A DNA stretch of 42,916 nucleotides from a virus: the IMG/VR virus record IMGVR_UViG_3300028925_005141, positions 1 through 42,916 of that record; one strand, written 5' to 3'. Positions 30,854 to 40,254 of this stretch are shown piece after piece. A program made the position numbers and the translations under genes. The notes under the pieces were generated by a model. The model had not been told where the DNA came from, did not search any database, and was given only the letters and a program-made list of their open reading frames with translations. The first letter of the stretch is position 1; every line of letters begins with the position of its first letter.

Positions 30854-32333
30854 AAAAAATATTTTACTAAAGATGCAACAGGATATGTTGTTATTTGGTC
30901 GTATGGTGATGCCAAATATGTTTAGTAGTGAATCCCCTCCATTTCACTATGACTTAACAAAAGAACTACTAAACACAGATGAGAAGCAAATTAATATCAT
31001 TGCTCCTCGTGGTCATGCTAAGAGTTCGGTAGCAGCAGGGATATTTCCTTTGTTTCATATGATGTTCACTCCAGGGGTAAAAGTAATTGTACTTGTATCC
31101 CGTACTCAATCCCATGCTACTAAACTCTTAGGTACCATTAAAGACGTATTAGACTATTCTAAAGAGTTTAGATACTTCTTTGGGTATTGGGGAATGCAAT
31201 CTGCAAGAAAGTGGACCAATACTGAGGTAGAGTTAAAAGATGGTAGTTTAATAATTTGTAAAGGGACAGGACAACAGATACGTGGTATCAAGCACGGAAA
31301 CCAACGACCTACTCTTTTAATCTTAGATGACCCTGAAGATGAAAACAATACGAAGACGTCTGAAGCAATGGAGTATAATCTTCGTTGGCTATTACAGTCT
31401 GGTGTTCCATCCGTTGACCCATTAACGGGTAGGATAGTTGTTATTGGTACTCCCCAGCATGAACGATGCTTGGTGGAAACCTTAAAAGAAATGAAAGGGT
31501 GGAATACCAAAGAGTATAGACCTAACCTAGAAGAAGATTATAGTTTATGGCCTGAAGTATGGCCTATAGAGAAACTAAAGGAAAAGAAAGAAGAATTAGA
31601 AAGTATTAACAGACTTTCTGTATTTTATAGAGAATATCTATGTCAAATCGTTGGAGATGAAGATAATCTATTTAGAAAAGATGATTTACAATACTACGAC
31701 GGTTTCATTGAAAGAGATGAGCAGGGGTTGTCGACCCTCGTTCTGACGAACCTTAATGGTGAGGAAGTAAACGAGAGGAGACCTGTAAACGTGTTTACTG
31801 GTATCGACCCCGCATCTAGTACGAAGAAAGGAGCAGATTTTAGTGTTATATTCAATATTGCTGTTGATAGTGATAATAATCGTTGGGTACTCCCGTATTA
31901 CAGAAAGAGAGCTACTCCCTTAGATTTAGCAGATTCTATCATTAACAACTTTAAAAACTATAGAAGTACCAAAACAAGGATTGAGTCTGTAGGATATCAA
32001 GAGATGTTACGACAATATATCAAAGAAAAAGCAGAAGAATTAGGTATGTTTATACCAGGATTAGAGATAAAAGAGAATCCTAGAACTAGTAAATCCTACA
32101 GATTAGAGAGCTTACAACCCTTATTTGCTAATAAAAAAGTACATATACAACCTAATATGCAGGCATTTATAGACGAATTAACCCTATATCCACGTGGAAA
32201 GCACGACGATTTACTGGATGGATTCTTTTATGCAAACAAAAATTGCTACAAACCTTTGCATGATTCTGTGGAAAAACAGGAAAATACCCCCTGGTATAGC
32301 CGCAGAAATAAGAAATCATGGAAGTTATTGTAA
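30846..32333 (+). CDS. terL: Terminase large subunit
   Basis: A 495-residue packaging motor with all expected parts: Walker A APRGHAKSS (53-61), Walker B LLILDDPE (157-164), coupling motif GTPQHE (201-206), and the RNase H-like nuclease with FTGIDPASS (D321), GADFSV (D331) and HDDLLDG (453-459). It cuts concatemers and drives DNA into the prohead using ATP. Nuclease and ATPase residues appear intact. Circular permutation of the sequence would fit headful cleavage. It overlaps the 37-residue ORF; a promoter-like sequence and a dyad follow its stop. Confidence 0.93.
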   Translation: MDKKNILLKMQQDMLLFGRMVMPNMFSSESPPFHYDLTKELLNTDEKQINIIAPRGHAKSSVAAGIFPLFHMMFTPGVKVIVLVSRTQSHATKLLGTIKDVLDYSKEFRYFFGYWGMQSARKWTNTEVELKDGSLIICKGTGQQIRGIKHGNQRPTLLILDDPEDENNTKTSEAMEYNLRWLLQSGVPSVDPLTGRIVVIGTPQHERCLVETLKEMKGWNTKEYRPNLEEDYSLWPEVWPIEKLKEKKEELESINRLSVFYREYLCQIVGDEDNLFRKDDLQYYDGFIERDEQGLSTLVLTNLNGEEVNERRPVNVFTGIDPASSTKKGADFSVIFNIAVDSDNNRWVLPYYRKRATPLDLADSIINNFKNYRSTKTRIESVGYQEMLRQYIKEKAEELGMFIPGLEIKENPRTSKSYRLESLQPLFANKKVHIQPNMQAFIDELTLYPRGKHDDLLDGFFYANKNCYKPLHDSVEKQENTPWYSRRNKKSWKLL

Positions 32334-32336
32334 ATA

Positions 32337-32379
32337 GTTCTTGACAAGAACAACATTTTTCCCGTAATTTCGCTATAGT
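32337..32379 (+). promoter_or_regulatory. Promoter with operator-like dyad before the portal gene
   Basis: TTGACA (32341-32346) is a perfect -35, with TAATTT (32365-32370) at an 18-base spacer; TATAGT follows at 32374-32379. GTTCTTGACAAGAAC (32337-32351) is a 7-bp dyad around one base that covers the -35, where a repressor would block it. Transcription from TATAGT would start near the ATG at 32386, which lacks an SD. Which -10 is used is uncertain. Confidence 0.5.
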
Positions 32380-32385
32380 ACATTT

Positions 32386-32538
32386 ATGGAAAAAAGCAAG
32401 TATTATTTAGACTTTGACACATTTATTTCAAAACTAGATAGTGTAGACAAGGTAGAAATACCAAAGGGATATGTAGCAATAAATGCCAAAAAAAATACAA
32501 AAAAGAGTACAAAGCACAAGAACACAAGGAAAAGATGA
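32386..32538 (+). CDS. Small basic protein overlapping the portal start
   Basis: A 50-residue ORF (MEKSKYYLDFDTFISKLDSV..., with a Lys-rich C-terminus) that begins 6 bases after TATAGT and runs 56 bases into the portal gene in another frame. The first half reads like real protein; the second half's composition is shaped by the overlap. It may couple or leader-start portal translation. Moderate support only. Confidence 0.45.
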   Translation: MEKSKYYLDFDTFISKLDSVDKVEIPKGYVAINAKKNTKKSTKHKNTRKR

Positions 32539-34807
32539 CCTTAGTTTTGTTTTTGACTACGAAACTGGTGATGTTAATCAAATAGAAATACCTGAATCTG
32601 TACAACTTACTAGAGAAATATTCCATGACTATAAAAGTGCTAGAGAACTATGGGCACAAAAATTTCAAGAATCAGTAGAATTTAGAGCTGGTGCTCAATG
32701 GACGAACGAAGAACGTGATGTACTAGAAGCACGTGGTCAAGCACCAATCGTAGTAAATAGAATACACCCTATTGTAGAAACTGCTAAATCTCTTTTAACA
32801 TATAACTCTCCTCAATTTCGTAGTACTGGTAGAGAAGACTCTGATAGAGATACTGCTAAAATATTTTCTGATTTATTTCAGTACATATGGCAAATATCTG
32901 CAGGTGATGAAGAATTAAAACAAGCTATTGATGATTACTATGTAGGTGGTATGGGAGTTTTTCAAGTGTACCAAGACCCAGATGCTGATATGGGTAAAGG
33001 AGAAGTATATGTTAAATCTATAAATCCTTTAGATGTGTATATCGACCCTAACTCTAAAGATACTTACGCTAGGGATGCTGCTCATATTTTAGTTACAACA
33101 TATATGACTGATGAACAATCTATGCAAATATATCCTGAGTTTACAGATATTATTGAAAGTTCAGCAATGCATCCAGATGAATCAGACGATTATCCGATAA
33201 CAAATCTTGCAGCTACAGAAGGTCAACTTTTTTCTACAGATGGTACGGAAACAGTTCATAATAGAAGACAGTTTATAGAAAGATATACTAGAGAAAGACA
33301 TTCTTTTTATAACGTATATGAACCTTTTTCTCAAAGAGAGTTTTTATTTGACGATGAGGAGTTTCAAGAATATTCTCAAAAATATTACATGAAAGTTAAA
33401 ACTGTAAAAGGTGAAGAGATTATATTATTTGAAGATGAATCAGTTGAAGAAATGTATCAAATTATTGAAACAACAGGAAATATCTTTCATTATGAATTAC
33501 CAGACTTGAAATTTAATGAGCAAGGACAACCAGTTCCACAAGAACCAGTAAGAGTTCCTGGAGAAGAAGATGAAAACTCTATTCCAGGTAGTACTACTAT
33601 TTTAATACCAATGACTACAGAAGAATTAAAAGGAATGGGTGAAATTAATTGCAATGAAATAGAAGAATGTAGAGTAAGACAGGTTGTAACTGTTGGAGAT
33701 AAATTGCTATATGAACGTTTAATGCCTATTGAAAATTATCCGATAGTACCTTTGATGAACGTTCATCATAGAAATCCATTTCCTGAATCAGATGTAAGAC
33801 TTTATAGACCTTTACAAGAATATATAAACAAAATTCGTTCCTTGATTATTGCACACGCAAGTACAAGTACAAATGTAAAACTATTGATTCCAAGAGGTTC
33901 TGCTGATTTAAATCAAATAGAACAAGAGTGGAGTAAAGCAGGTACAAGTGTAATTGAATTTGATGCAGAGCTAGGTGCACCGATTGTAGCTGGCCCAGTC
34001 CCACTACCAAATGAGTTGTATAAGAACGAAGCTGATGCTAAGTACGACTTAGAATACGGCTTCGGTATTTTTGAACTTATGCAAGGTAGTGCTAAAAGTG
34101 CACCGTCTACTTATAGAGGAACTATGGTTGTAGATGAATTTGGTCAGCGTAGAATTAAATCAAGAAGAGATGACATAGAAGGTATGTTAAATCAAGTAGC
34201 TCAAGTAGCAGTACCATTGATACAACAATTATATACAGAAGAAAAAGTAATTAGACTTATACAACCTAATGGAGATGAAAAAGAACAACGTTTTAATTTT
34301 TATAAAGAAATGGACAATGGAGAAGTTAAACGTTTTCATGATATAGGTGCTGGTAAATACGACATAGTAGTTCAATCTGGTTCTACATTACCTACGAATA
34401 GAATGGCATTATTAAATACATATATGCAAATGTATCAAATGGGATTAATAGACCAAACAGAAGTATTGAAAAAATCAGAGCTAGTAGATGTAGATGGAGT
34501 AATGGAAAGAAGTGGACAAATGAAACAAATGCAACAACAAATGCAAGCTATGGCAGAAGAATTGAAGAAAGTCAGAGGAGATTTACAAACTGCTCAACGT
34601 GAAGAAGTTCACGCTAAAAAACGACTTGAAGTAGAAAAATTCAGTGGAGAGTTAGATAAAGTATCTAACAGAGCTGATATGGCAACTACGCTTTATAAAG
34701 CAAGGTTGAACGATGCAAAACAACAGTTGATGAACTCTAATGTTACTGAAGCAGACGTTGAAGAACTTGATGTTTTTGAACCGATGGTTGAAGATTTAGA
34801 GAGTTAA
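32483..34807 (+). CDS. Portal protein
   Basis: A 774-residue portal. ALEARG-type sequence near residue 80 (VLEARGQAPIVVNRIHPIV), then SPQFRSTGREDSDRD and PLDVYIDPNSKD match podovirus portals of the P22-like kind, and NEADAKYDLEYGFGIFELMQG is in the crown/stem region. The C-terminal 120 residues are coiled coil (QMKQMQQQMQAMAEELKKV), a probable barrel. It makes the dodecameric DNA channel at one vertex, binds TerL and connectors. It sits in the usual order TerL-portal-scaffold-capsid. AAGGGA lies 12 bases upstream of ATG. Confidence 0.85.
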   Translation: MPKKIQKRVQSTRTQGKDDLSFVFDYETGDVNQIEIPESVQLTREIFHDYKSARELWAQKFQESVEFRAGAQWTNEERDVLEARGQAPIVVNRIHPIVETAKSLLTYNSPQFRSTGREDSDRDTAKIFSDLFQYIWQISAGDEELKQAIDDYYVGGMGVFQVYQDPDADMGKGEVYVKSINPLDVYIDPNSKDTYARDAAHILVTTYMTDEQSMQIYPEFTDIIESSAMHPDESDDYPITNLAATEGQLFSTDGTETVHNRRQFIERYTRERHSFYNVYEPFSQREFLFDDEEFQEYSQKYYMKVKTVKGEEIILFEDESVEEMYQIIETTGNIFHYELPDLKFNEQGQPVPQEPVRVPGEEDENSIPGSTTILIPMTTEELKGMGEINCNEIEECRVRQVVTVGDKLLYERLMPIENYPIVPLMNVHHRNPFPESDVRLYRPLQEYINKIRSLIIAHASTSTNVKLLIPRGSADLNQIEQEWSKAGTSVIEFDAELGAPIVAGPVPLPNELYKNEADAKYDLEYGFGIFELMQGSAKSAPSTYRGTMVVDEFGQRRIKSRRDDIEGMLNQVAQVAVPLIQQLYTEEKVIRLIQPNGDEKEQRFNFYKEMDNGEVKRFHDIGAGKYDIVVQSGSTLPTNRMALLNTYMQMYQMGLIDQTEVLKKSELVDVDGVMERSGQMKQMQQQMQAMAEELKKVRGDLQTAQREEVHAKKRLEVEKFSGELDKVSNRADMATTLYKARLNDAKQQLMNSNVTEADVEELDVFEPMVEDLES

Positions 34808-34819
34808 CAAGGAGATAAA

Positions 34820-35689
34820 ATGGAAGAAAATACAATGGACAGAGTAGATGAGCAAGCAGTAGAAGGTGTAACGACTGAACCGATTACTGCTTCAGAAGAC
34901 ATTTTTAACGAAATATTTGGACAAGCACAAGAACAGGTTGCTCCTGTCGGCCAAGAAGTAGTTGAAGGTGAACCTACTGAGACTCAGACTGCTATGGAAC
35001 CAAAGAACGACCCTGACCAGTTTCAATACTGGCAAAGTCAAGCTGATAAGAGACAAGCAGAAGTAGATATGTTGAAATCACAAATGGCAGATGTTATGTC
35101 AAAAGTGAGTCAACCTGCAGAAGCTGCTCCAGTGGAGAAGGAAACAGTGTTAGAAAAACCTGTTAAACCAACAAAGCCAGCTGACTTCGACCGTTCTGAA
35201 GCTTTGACTGACCCTGATAGTGCATCAGCAAAGTACTTAGCAAAGCAAGAATCTTATTTGGAAGCTATGTCAGATTATGTAGCAAGTTCAAATGATAGAA
35301 TCATGCAAACGATGACAAAAGCACAACAAGAACAACAAGCAATAGCAAGGGACCAAAAAGTTATGCGAGACTTACAGTCTAAGTATAACTATACTCCTGA
35401 GCAAGCTAATGATTTTGTAGCACAAATGTCATCACCAGATTCATTATCGTTAGATAATTTGGTGCAACTTCACCAACTGAGAATGAACAATGGTTCACAA
35501 CAGGTTATACAAGTAACCCCAGAAGCTCAACAGAAAGCTGCAGTGATGAATCAACGTAATGAAAAGCTAAGTATACCTAAACCTATCGGAGTCCAGCCAG
35601 GAGCTAGTGACCAGTCGCCAACTAAAAACGTAGAAGATAAAATGATGGATGCGATGATTAACAATTTTAACAAGCGTAATCCATTCTAA
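34820..35689 (+). CDS. Scaffolding protein
   Basis: A 289-residue acidic, Gln- and Glu-rich protein placed between portal and capsid, the normal site for the scaffold. N-terminal 60 residues are low-complexity acidic; a helix at 75-100 (QSQADKRQAEVDMLKSQMA) and long middle helices follow; the C-terminus is basic (NNFNKRNPF) as in scaffolds that touch capsid. AAGGAGA precedes ATG. No protease is visible. Confidence 0.75.
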   Translation: MEENTMDRVDEQAVEGVTTEPITASEDIFNEIFGQAQEQVAPVGQEVVEGEPTETQTAMEPKNDPDQFQYWQSQADKRQAEVDMLKSQMADVMSKVSQPAEAAPVEKETVLEKPVKPTKPADFDRSEALTDPDSASAKYLAKQESYLEAMSDYVASSNDRIMQTMTKAQQEQQAIARDQKVMRDLQSKYNYTPEQANDFVAQMSSPDSLSLDNLVQLHQLRMNNGSQQVIQVTPEAQQKAAVMNQRNEKLSIPKPIGVQPGASDQSPTKNVEDKMMDAMINNFNKRNPF

Positions 35690-35706
35690 TTTAAGGAGAA
35701 GGCAAA

Positions 35707-37161
35707 ATGGCACAAGACGCAAACGGAATATTCTCACCTAGCATTGGTAATGCAGCTGGTTCTTTAGCTAGTGTTTCTATCAATGATAGCAGAAGAATAT
35801 TTAACTTCGGTGAAAGAGTCGCTGAATTAAACCCTGCTGCTTCACCTTTCTTCGCATATTTATCAAAAGTAGCTAAGAAACCTACAGATGACCCTGTATT
35901 TAAATTCTTAGAAAAAAGACATCAATGGCAAAGAAGAAATTTCTTTGTTAAAGACGCAGACACTAAAACTGCAGATGCTGATTGGATAGCTGCAGAGTTT
36001 AATCTGAGCTCATTTGAAGTTGATGTTGATTACGATATTTATGGAAGAAAAGTAAGTGGCGGAGAATACAAAGCTGAGTTTTTACAAGTAGGACAAATGA
36101 TTGCTATGGAAGCAACAGCTACTTTATCAAGTGTAGCATCACCAGTAATTGCTTATTACAGAATTACAAGTGTAACACAAAACTCAACAGATACATCTAT
36201 TAATGCAGAATATGTTAAAGCTGTAAAAACAGGTGTTGAAAATGGTGAAATATCAACTTATGCATCTGGAGATACTTTAGTATTTGCAGACAATGGTGAT
36301 GGACAAGTAATTGGTTCAGCATACTTAGAAGGCGATACAGCACCAGTAGGTGGTTGGAGAGATGAATTCTTCTCAAGAGAAGGATATGCTCAAATCTTCA
36401 AAACTGTTGTACCTTTATTTTCTGGTACTTCTTTAGCTACACGCTACAGAGGTGACGCTAACGAATACATGAGAGTATATCAAGAAAAACTTATGGAACA
36501 TAAGATGGACATTGAGAATGCTTTACTATTCGGTTATGGTGTAACTGATGAAAGTTCAACAGACGCTGCACGTAAAACTTGGGGTATTTTACCATACACC
36601 GAAATTTACGGTAGAGTAAAAACATTTACTTATGCTTCATCAGGATATGATGACTTTGTAGATGCTATGTCAGACATTTTTGATGCAGAATCTGGTGCAG
36701 GTGGCAGTAAAATGGTACTTGCTTCACGTTCTATCATGAACTGGCTTAACAAATTAGGTGGTAATTCTTTCTTAGGAAATACTATGGCAAGTGGAGTTGG
36801 TACTTCACAAGGTGCAGGTACAGCTGGACAAGGTGTAACTTCATCACCATATGGTGTTTCTATTGATAAAGGACAATCACTATTTAATGGTGTTAACGTA
36901 ACACAAGTAGATACCCTATATGGTACTCTTAACTTCGTTATGGAACCACTATTAAGAGGTCCTTGGGCAAACCACGCTATCGTTGTTGACTTAAACAACG
37001 TAGCTTACAGACCACTAGCTGGTAACGGTGAGTCTAGAGATACTCAAATTATTACTAACATTCAAAATAACGATGTTGACGGAAGAAGAGACATGATTCT
37101 TACAGAAGCAGGTCTTGAAATTCAACTCCCTGAAACACACGCTATCTTGAAATTTAGCTAA
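35707..37161 (+). CDS. Major capsid protein
   Basis: A 484-residue protein after the scaffold, with a strong TAAGGAGAAGG site and the most even codon use in the window, as for a highly expressed gene. ERVAELNPAASPFFAYLSKVA (split here by position 34-54) and ESRDTQIITNIQNN near the C-terminus fit HK97-fold capsids of marine podoviruses; MDIENALLFGYG is near the middle. A GC-rich hairpin follows the stop at once. Fold assignment is by context and pattern. Confidence 0.85.
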   Translation: MAQDANGIFSPSIGNAAGSLASVSINDSRRIFNFGERVAELNPAASPFFAYLSKVAKKPTDDPVFKFLEKRHQWQRRNFFVKDADTKTADADWIAAEFNLSSFEVDVDYDIYGRKVSGGEYKAEFLQVGQMIAMEATATLSSVASPVIAYYRITSVTQNSTDTSINAEYVKAVKTGVENGEISTYASGDTLVFADNGDGQVIGSAYLEGDTAPVGGWRDEFFSREGYAQIFKTVVPLFSGTSLATRYRGDANEYMRVYQEKLMEHKMDIENALLFGYGVTDESSTDAARKTWGILPYTEIYGRVKTFTYASSGYDDFVDAMSDIFDAESGAGGSKMVLASRSIMNWLNKLGGNSFLGNTMASGVGTSQGAGTAGQGVTSSPYGVSIDKGQSLFNGVNVTQVDTLYGTLNFVMEPLLRGPWANHAIVVDLNNVAYRPLAGNGESRDTQIITNIQNNDVDGRRDMILTEAGLEIQLPETHAILKFS

Positions 37162-37172
37162 TAGTTGAATAC

Positions 37173-37196
37173 GGGGGAGTTGCAATATACTCCCCC
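37173..37196 (+). terminator. GC-rich hairpin after the capsid gene
   Basis: GGGGGAGT (37173-37180) and ACTCCCCC (37189-37196), loop of 8. It is followed by AAAGAATTTTAATT, a weak U-tract. It probably lowers downstream transcription or protects the abundant capsid message 3' end rather than stopping fully, because structural genes continue after it. Confidence 0.55.
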
Positions 37197-37225
37197 AAAG
37201 AATTTTAATTAAAAAGGGGAAAACA

Positions 37226-37570
37226 ATGGCAAATCCATTATTAGTAAGAGCAGGTTTAAAAGTAGCTAAAAAGGTCGGTAAAAAAGCTATTAAAAAAATT
37301 AAACAAAGAAGAAATAGTACAGATAACTTAACACAAGGTCCATTAGATAAAGCTATTAAAAAACAAAGACCTCAAGGAAGTGGTCCTAGTATTTATAATC
37401 CAAATCGTGTAAGTGGCGGAGATAGGATACCAAACAACTTAACAACAAGACCTGAAGCGGGTACAAGAGGAACATTAGGTCCAAAACCTAAACCTGACCA
37501 AACATTGCTAGAAAAAGGTCAACTTAAAAAAATAAAACGTAATGGTCGTACTGTTATAGTTGATGCTTAG
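37226..37570 (+). CDS. Basic protein with NSTDN/GPLDK motif
   Basis: A 114-residue very basic protein, Lys-rich helical N-terminus (KVAKKVGKKAIKKIKQRR), then NSTDNLTQGPLDKAIKK, then Pro/Gly-rich segments (PQGSGPSIYNPNRVSGG) and KRNGRTVIVDA at the end. The NSTDN..GPLDKxI segment is shared with the 51-residue protein at 794. Its place after the capsid gene suggests a virion DNA- or capsid-associated protein. AAGGGG upstream. Confidence 0.6.
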   Translation: MANPLLVRAGLKVAKKVGKKAIKKIKQRRNSTDNLTQGPLDKAIKKQRPQGSGPSIYNPNRVSGGDRIPNNLTTRPEAGTRGTLGPKPKPDQTLLEKGQLKKIKRNGRTVIVDA

Positions 37571-37580
37571 GAGAAAGTAA

Positions 37581-38390
37581 ATGAGTATTAAAACAGACAT
37601 AGAAGCATATACTGGTGATATAGATAGTCCAGATATTACTACACAAGCATTGCAATTTGCAAAAGATGGTGTAAGATATATTTATTCTGCAGTATTAACT
37701 AATCCAGAAATGGGAGAAAGATTGTCAGCTGAAACAGAATTAGATACTGCAGAACCAACTCTACCATTAACAAACGTAATGTCATTAGATTACGTTGTTA
37801 GAAATGATGGTTCTATTGATAGACCTTGTACTGAAGGAGAACCTTCTATGGCAGGAGCATACTTAGACCCAAATAGTTTGCATAGAGGCACTATAACTAG
37901 TCCTGTATACTATATTAAAAATAATATATTAAATATTGTACCTACTCCTAAAGATGCAGAGCTTGGTAAAGTAGGAAGTGTAACACCAGATACTACATTT
38001 TCTTTAACTGATAATTATACCGATTTAACTGGATTGTTACCAGAGTTAGCTAGTGGAGTAACATTGTATGCAGCAGGAATGGTATTATTAACTAAAATGA
38101 ATGCAATAGGTAAACCAACAGATACAAACTTAACTACAATGGTAGCAGGTAGTGTTGATACACCAGGAGATAGAATTGATATTACTAAATGGTTTGACAT
38201 TGTTGGTGATTATATACAAGATGAAGATGTTGAGCTAGCATCTGCATACTTGTCAAAAATAAATAGCTATTTACAAAATTATCAAATGGAACTAAGTGGA
38301 GACCAATCGCAATACCAATGGTATGAATCACAATATGTGAAAGTAAGTCAATCGTTAGTTGCATTTTTAGAACCATACTTAGGAGCATAG
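37581..38390 (+). CDS. Putative head-tail connector protein
   Basis: A 269-residue protein in the place of the first connector after the capsid. N-terminal helix YTGDIDSPDITTQALQFAKDG, middle beta part, and C-terminal helices (ASAYLSKINSYLQNYQMEL). No family motif is clear. Start ATG has GGAGAAAG upstream, and its stop is 1 base before the next gene, so the connector genes are co-translated. Confidence 0.5.
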   Translation: MSIKTDIEAYTGDIDSPDITTQALQFAKDGVRYIYSAVLTNPEMGERLSAETELDTAEPTLPLTNVMSLDYVVRNDGSIDRPCTEGEPSMAGAYLDPNSLHRGTITSPVYYIKNNILNIVPTPKDAELGKVGSVTPDTTFSLTDNYTDLTGLLPELASGVTLYAAGMVLLTKMNAIGKPTDTNLTTMVAGSVDTPGDRIDITKWFDIVGDYIQDEDVELASAYLSKINSYLQNYQMELSGDQSQYQWYESQYVKVSQSLVAFLEPYLGA

Positions 38391-38391
38391 A

Positions 38392-38670
38392 ATGAAATTA
38401 CAGAAAATGATAGATATGGTTAAGAAACATCACCCAGAACTTGGTAATGTAGAGATTATTGAAATGTTAAATCAAGCATCTGATGAGTTTTGTCAACGTA
38501 CATTATTACTAGATGAAGCTACTCAGTTTACAACAGTAGCTGGACAAAGATATTATGGATTAAAAGATGGTATATTGGAAATTAAATCGGTAGACCTACA
38601 AGATGAAAACGGTAATCATAAAACTATTAAACGATTATCAGGTAGACCAAAGTATAGGGATATAACATAA
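38392..38670 (+). CDS. Head-tail adaptor, N-terminal half (split gene candidate)
   Basis: A 92-residue protein: helices (MKLQKMIDMVKKHHPEL, IEMLNQASDEFCQRTLLL) and GQRYYGLKDGILEIKSVDL, the usual first half of a podovirus tail-adaptor (gp4 or gp11-like) fold. It stops at 38670 and the following ORF begins in the same base with a continuation-like sequence. In related phages both halves are often one protein of about 200-240 residues. Confidence 0.5.
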   Translation: MKLQKMIDMVKKHHPELGNVEIIEMLNQASDEFCQRTLLLDEATQFTTVAGQRYYGLKDGILEIKSVDLQDENGNHKTIKRLSGRPKYRDIT

Positions 38671-39113
38671 TGGCAAATAATTATTCAAGAGTATACAATA
38701 AATCAGTAAAAGAAAATGTTTGGTGGATTGAAAGAGATTCTATAGGACTAGCTTTATATGACCCACTAGCAAGTGAAGTAAATAGATTTGCAAGTTTATC
38801 ATCTGCTTTAACGGTAACATTATTTTATCATAAAAAAGCAGACCACTTTGGTAGACAAATAGCATTAGATGGTACAGTTACCGATACTACTAATAATTCA
38901 AATTTAATGGATGAACAAAGTGAACTACCAGAGCAATTTCATCAATATTTAGTAGATAAAGCTATACAATCTGGATATGAACAAAAACCAGAAATGATTC
39001 AAATGGCAGGATACTTTGAAAGAAAATTTGAAAAAGGAATTAAAGAAGGTAAGACTTATAAAAATAGAAACAGAATTAGTGGAATAAGACACGTAAGGCA
39101 GTCTGATTACTAA
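38670..39113 (+). CDS. Head-tail adaptor, C-terminal half (split gene candidate)
   Basis: A 147-residue protein: WWIERDSIGLALYDPL, then ALTVTLFYHKKADHF, then ELPEQFHQYLVDKAIQSGYEQ and a helical basic end. These are the pieces normally following the sequence of the upstream 92-residue ORF in connector proteins. The ATG overlaps its TAA by one base (TAATG). Either the gene is truly split and the products bind each other, or an ancestral gene was interrupted. Confidence 0.55.
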   Translation: MANNYSRVYNKSVKENVWWIERDSIGLALYDPLASEVNRFASLSSALTVTLFYHKKADHFGRQIALDGTVTDTTNNSNLMDEQSELPEQFHQYLVDKAIQSGYEQKPEMIQMAGYFERKFEKGIKEGKTYKNRNRISGIRHVRQSDY

Positions 39114-39415
39114 TGGCTAAAACATGGAGAACAGGAGAGTTTGGATTAACTTCGTTTGATGACCATAGTTTATTTTTTAACGAATTAATACAGCACTTTA
39201 ACGATAACATAAATGAGAATTTCGCAGACATTGCTATTTTATCTGATATTAGTACTCAAGACGTTCCAGTTGTTTCTGATATTAGTACAACAGATATGGC
39301 TAAAGATGATACAGATTATATTGATATTGCCTTATCAGGTAGTAATATATATACCGATATTGCTAAGTCTGCTAAACCAGTTTCTGGTTACGAAGATAGG
39401 ATAAAAAATACATAG
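39113..39415 (+). CDS. Hypothetical tail-associated protein
   Basis: A 100-residue acidic protein. N-terminus MAKTWRTGEFGLTSFDDHSLFFNEL, then repeated SDIST-type sequence (LSDISTQDV, SDISTTDM, SGSNIYTDIA). The start overlaps the previous stop. It could join connector and fibre, but no family is recognised. Confidence 0.5.
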   Translation: MAKTWRTGEFGLTSFDDHSLFFNELIQHFNDNINENFADIAILSDISTQDVPVVSDISTTDMAKDDTDYIDIALSGSNIYTDIAKSAKPVSGYEDRIKNT

Positions 39416-39424
39416 GAGATAATT

Positions 39425-40240
39425 ATGGGTGGAAGCTTAACAAGTCCAAATAAGATTAAAGACGTCTATAAAAAAATAGTCTTTTATGATGACAATAAAT
39501 TTAAAATAGATAATGGGTCTTCGGATGTAGTAATTACATCTGCAGAAAACTTTTCTAGTGACACAGAGCAAACATTAGTTAATAAAACCATAAATGCTGA
39601 TGATAATACTATTTCTAACTTAGAAGTAGATAATTTAAAATCTGGTGTTTTAGATACAGATATTACAAGTGTAGCAGAAACAGATACTACTATACCTTCT
39701 GCTAAAGCAGTAAAAACTTATGTAGATAGTCAAGTAACTGCACAAGATTTAGACTTTCAAGCAGATACAGGTGGAGCATTATCAATAGATTTAGATAGTG
39801 AATCATTAACAGTATCTGGGGGAACAGGAGTTGCAACAGCTGGAAGCGGTAATACTATTACTGTAAATACAGTAGATAGTGAAATAGACCATGATAGTTT
39901 AAATAATTATGATAGCGATGAACACGTAGCACATAGCTTTGTTACTTTAACAGCAGGAGCAGGATTAACTGCAGGTAGTGGTGGAGATATTACTGCAAGC
40001 AGAAGTTTTGCTGTAGGAGCTGGAACTGGTATTACAGTAAATACAAACGATGTTGCCGTAGATACAAGTGTTATTGCAACAAAAAGCTATGTAGATACTC
40101 AAGTTGGTACAGTAAATACATTAGATGAATTAACAGATACCAACATAACCAATCCAGTTGAAGGTGCTTTATTGAAATATGATAGCTCTTCTTCTAAATG
40201 GATTGATTCAAATGAAATAAGTGGTGGAATATTTATTTAA
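39425..40240 (+). CDS. Tail-fibre-like protein
   Basis: A 271-residue fibre-type protein. It has IPSAKAVKTYVDSQV and again IATKSYVDTQVG, the helical YVD segments of trimeric phage fibres, separated by Thr/Ser/Gly-rich beta repeats (GLTAGSGGDITASRSFAVG). The C-terminus EGALLKYDSSSSKWIDSNE is the typical short end of such fibres. Together with the two next genes it makes a fibre set for host binding. Confidence 0.65.
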   Translation: MGGSLTSPNKIKDVYKKIVFYDDNKFKIDNGSSDVVITSAENFSSDTEQTLVNKTINADDNTISNLEVDNLKSGVLDTDITSVAETDTTIPSAKAVKTYVDSQVTAQDLDFQADTGGALSIDLDSESLTVSGGTGVATAGSGNTITVNTVDSEIDHDSLNNYDSDEHVAHSFVTLTAGAGLTAGSGGDITASRSFAVGAGTGITVNTNDVAVDTSVIATKSYVDTQVGTVNTLDELTDTNITNPVEGALLKYDSSSSKWIDSNEISGGIFI

Positions 40241-40254
40241 AGGGAGAATAAATT

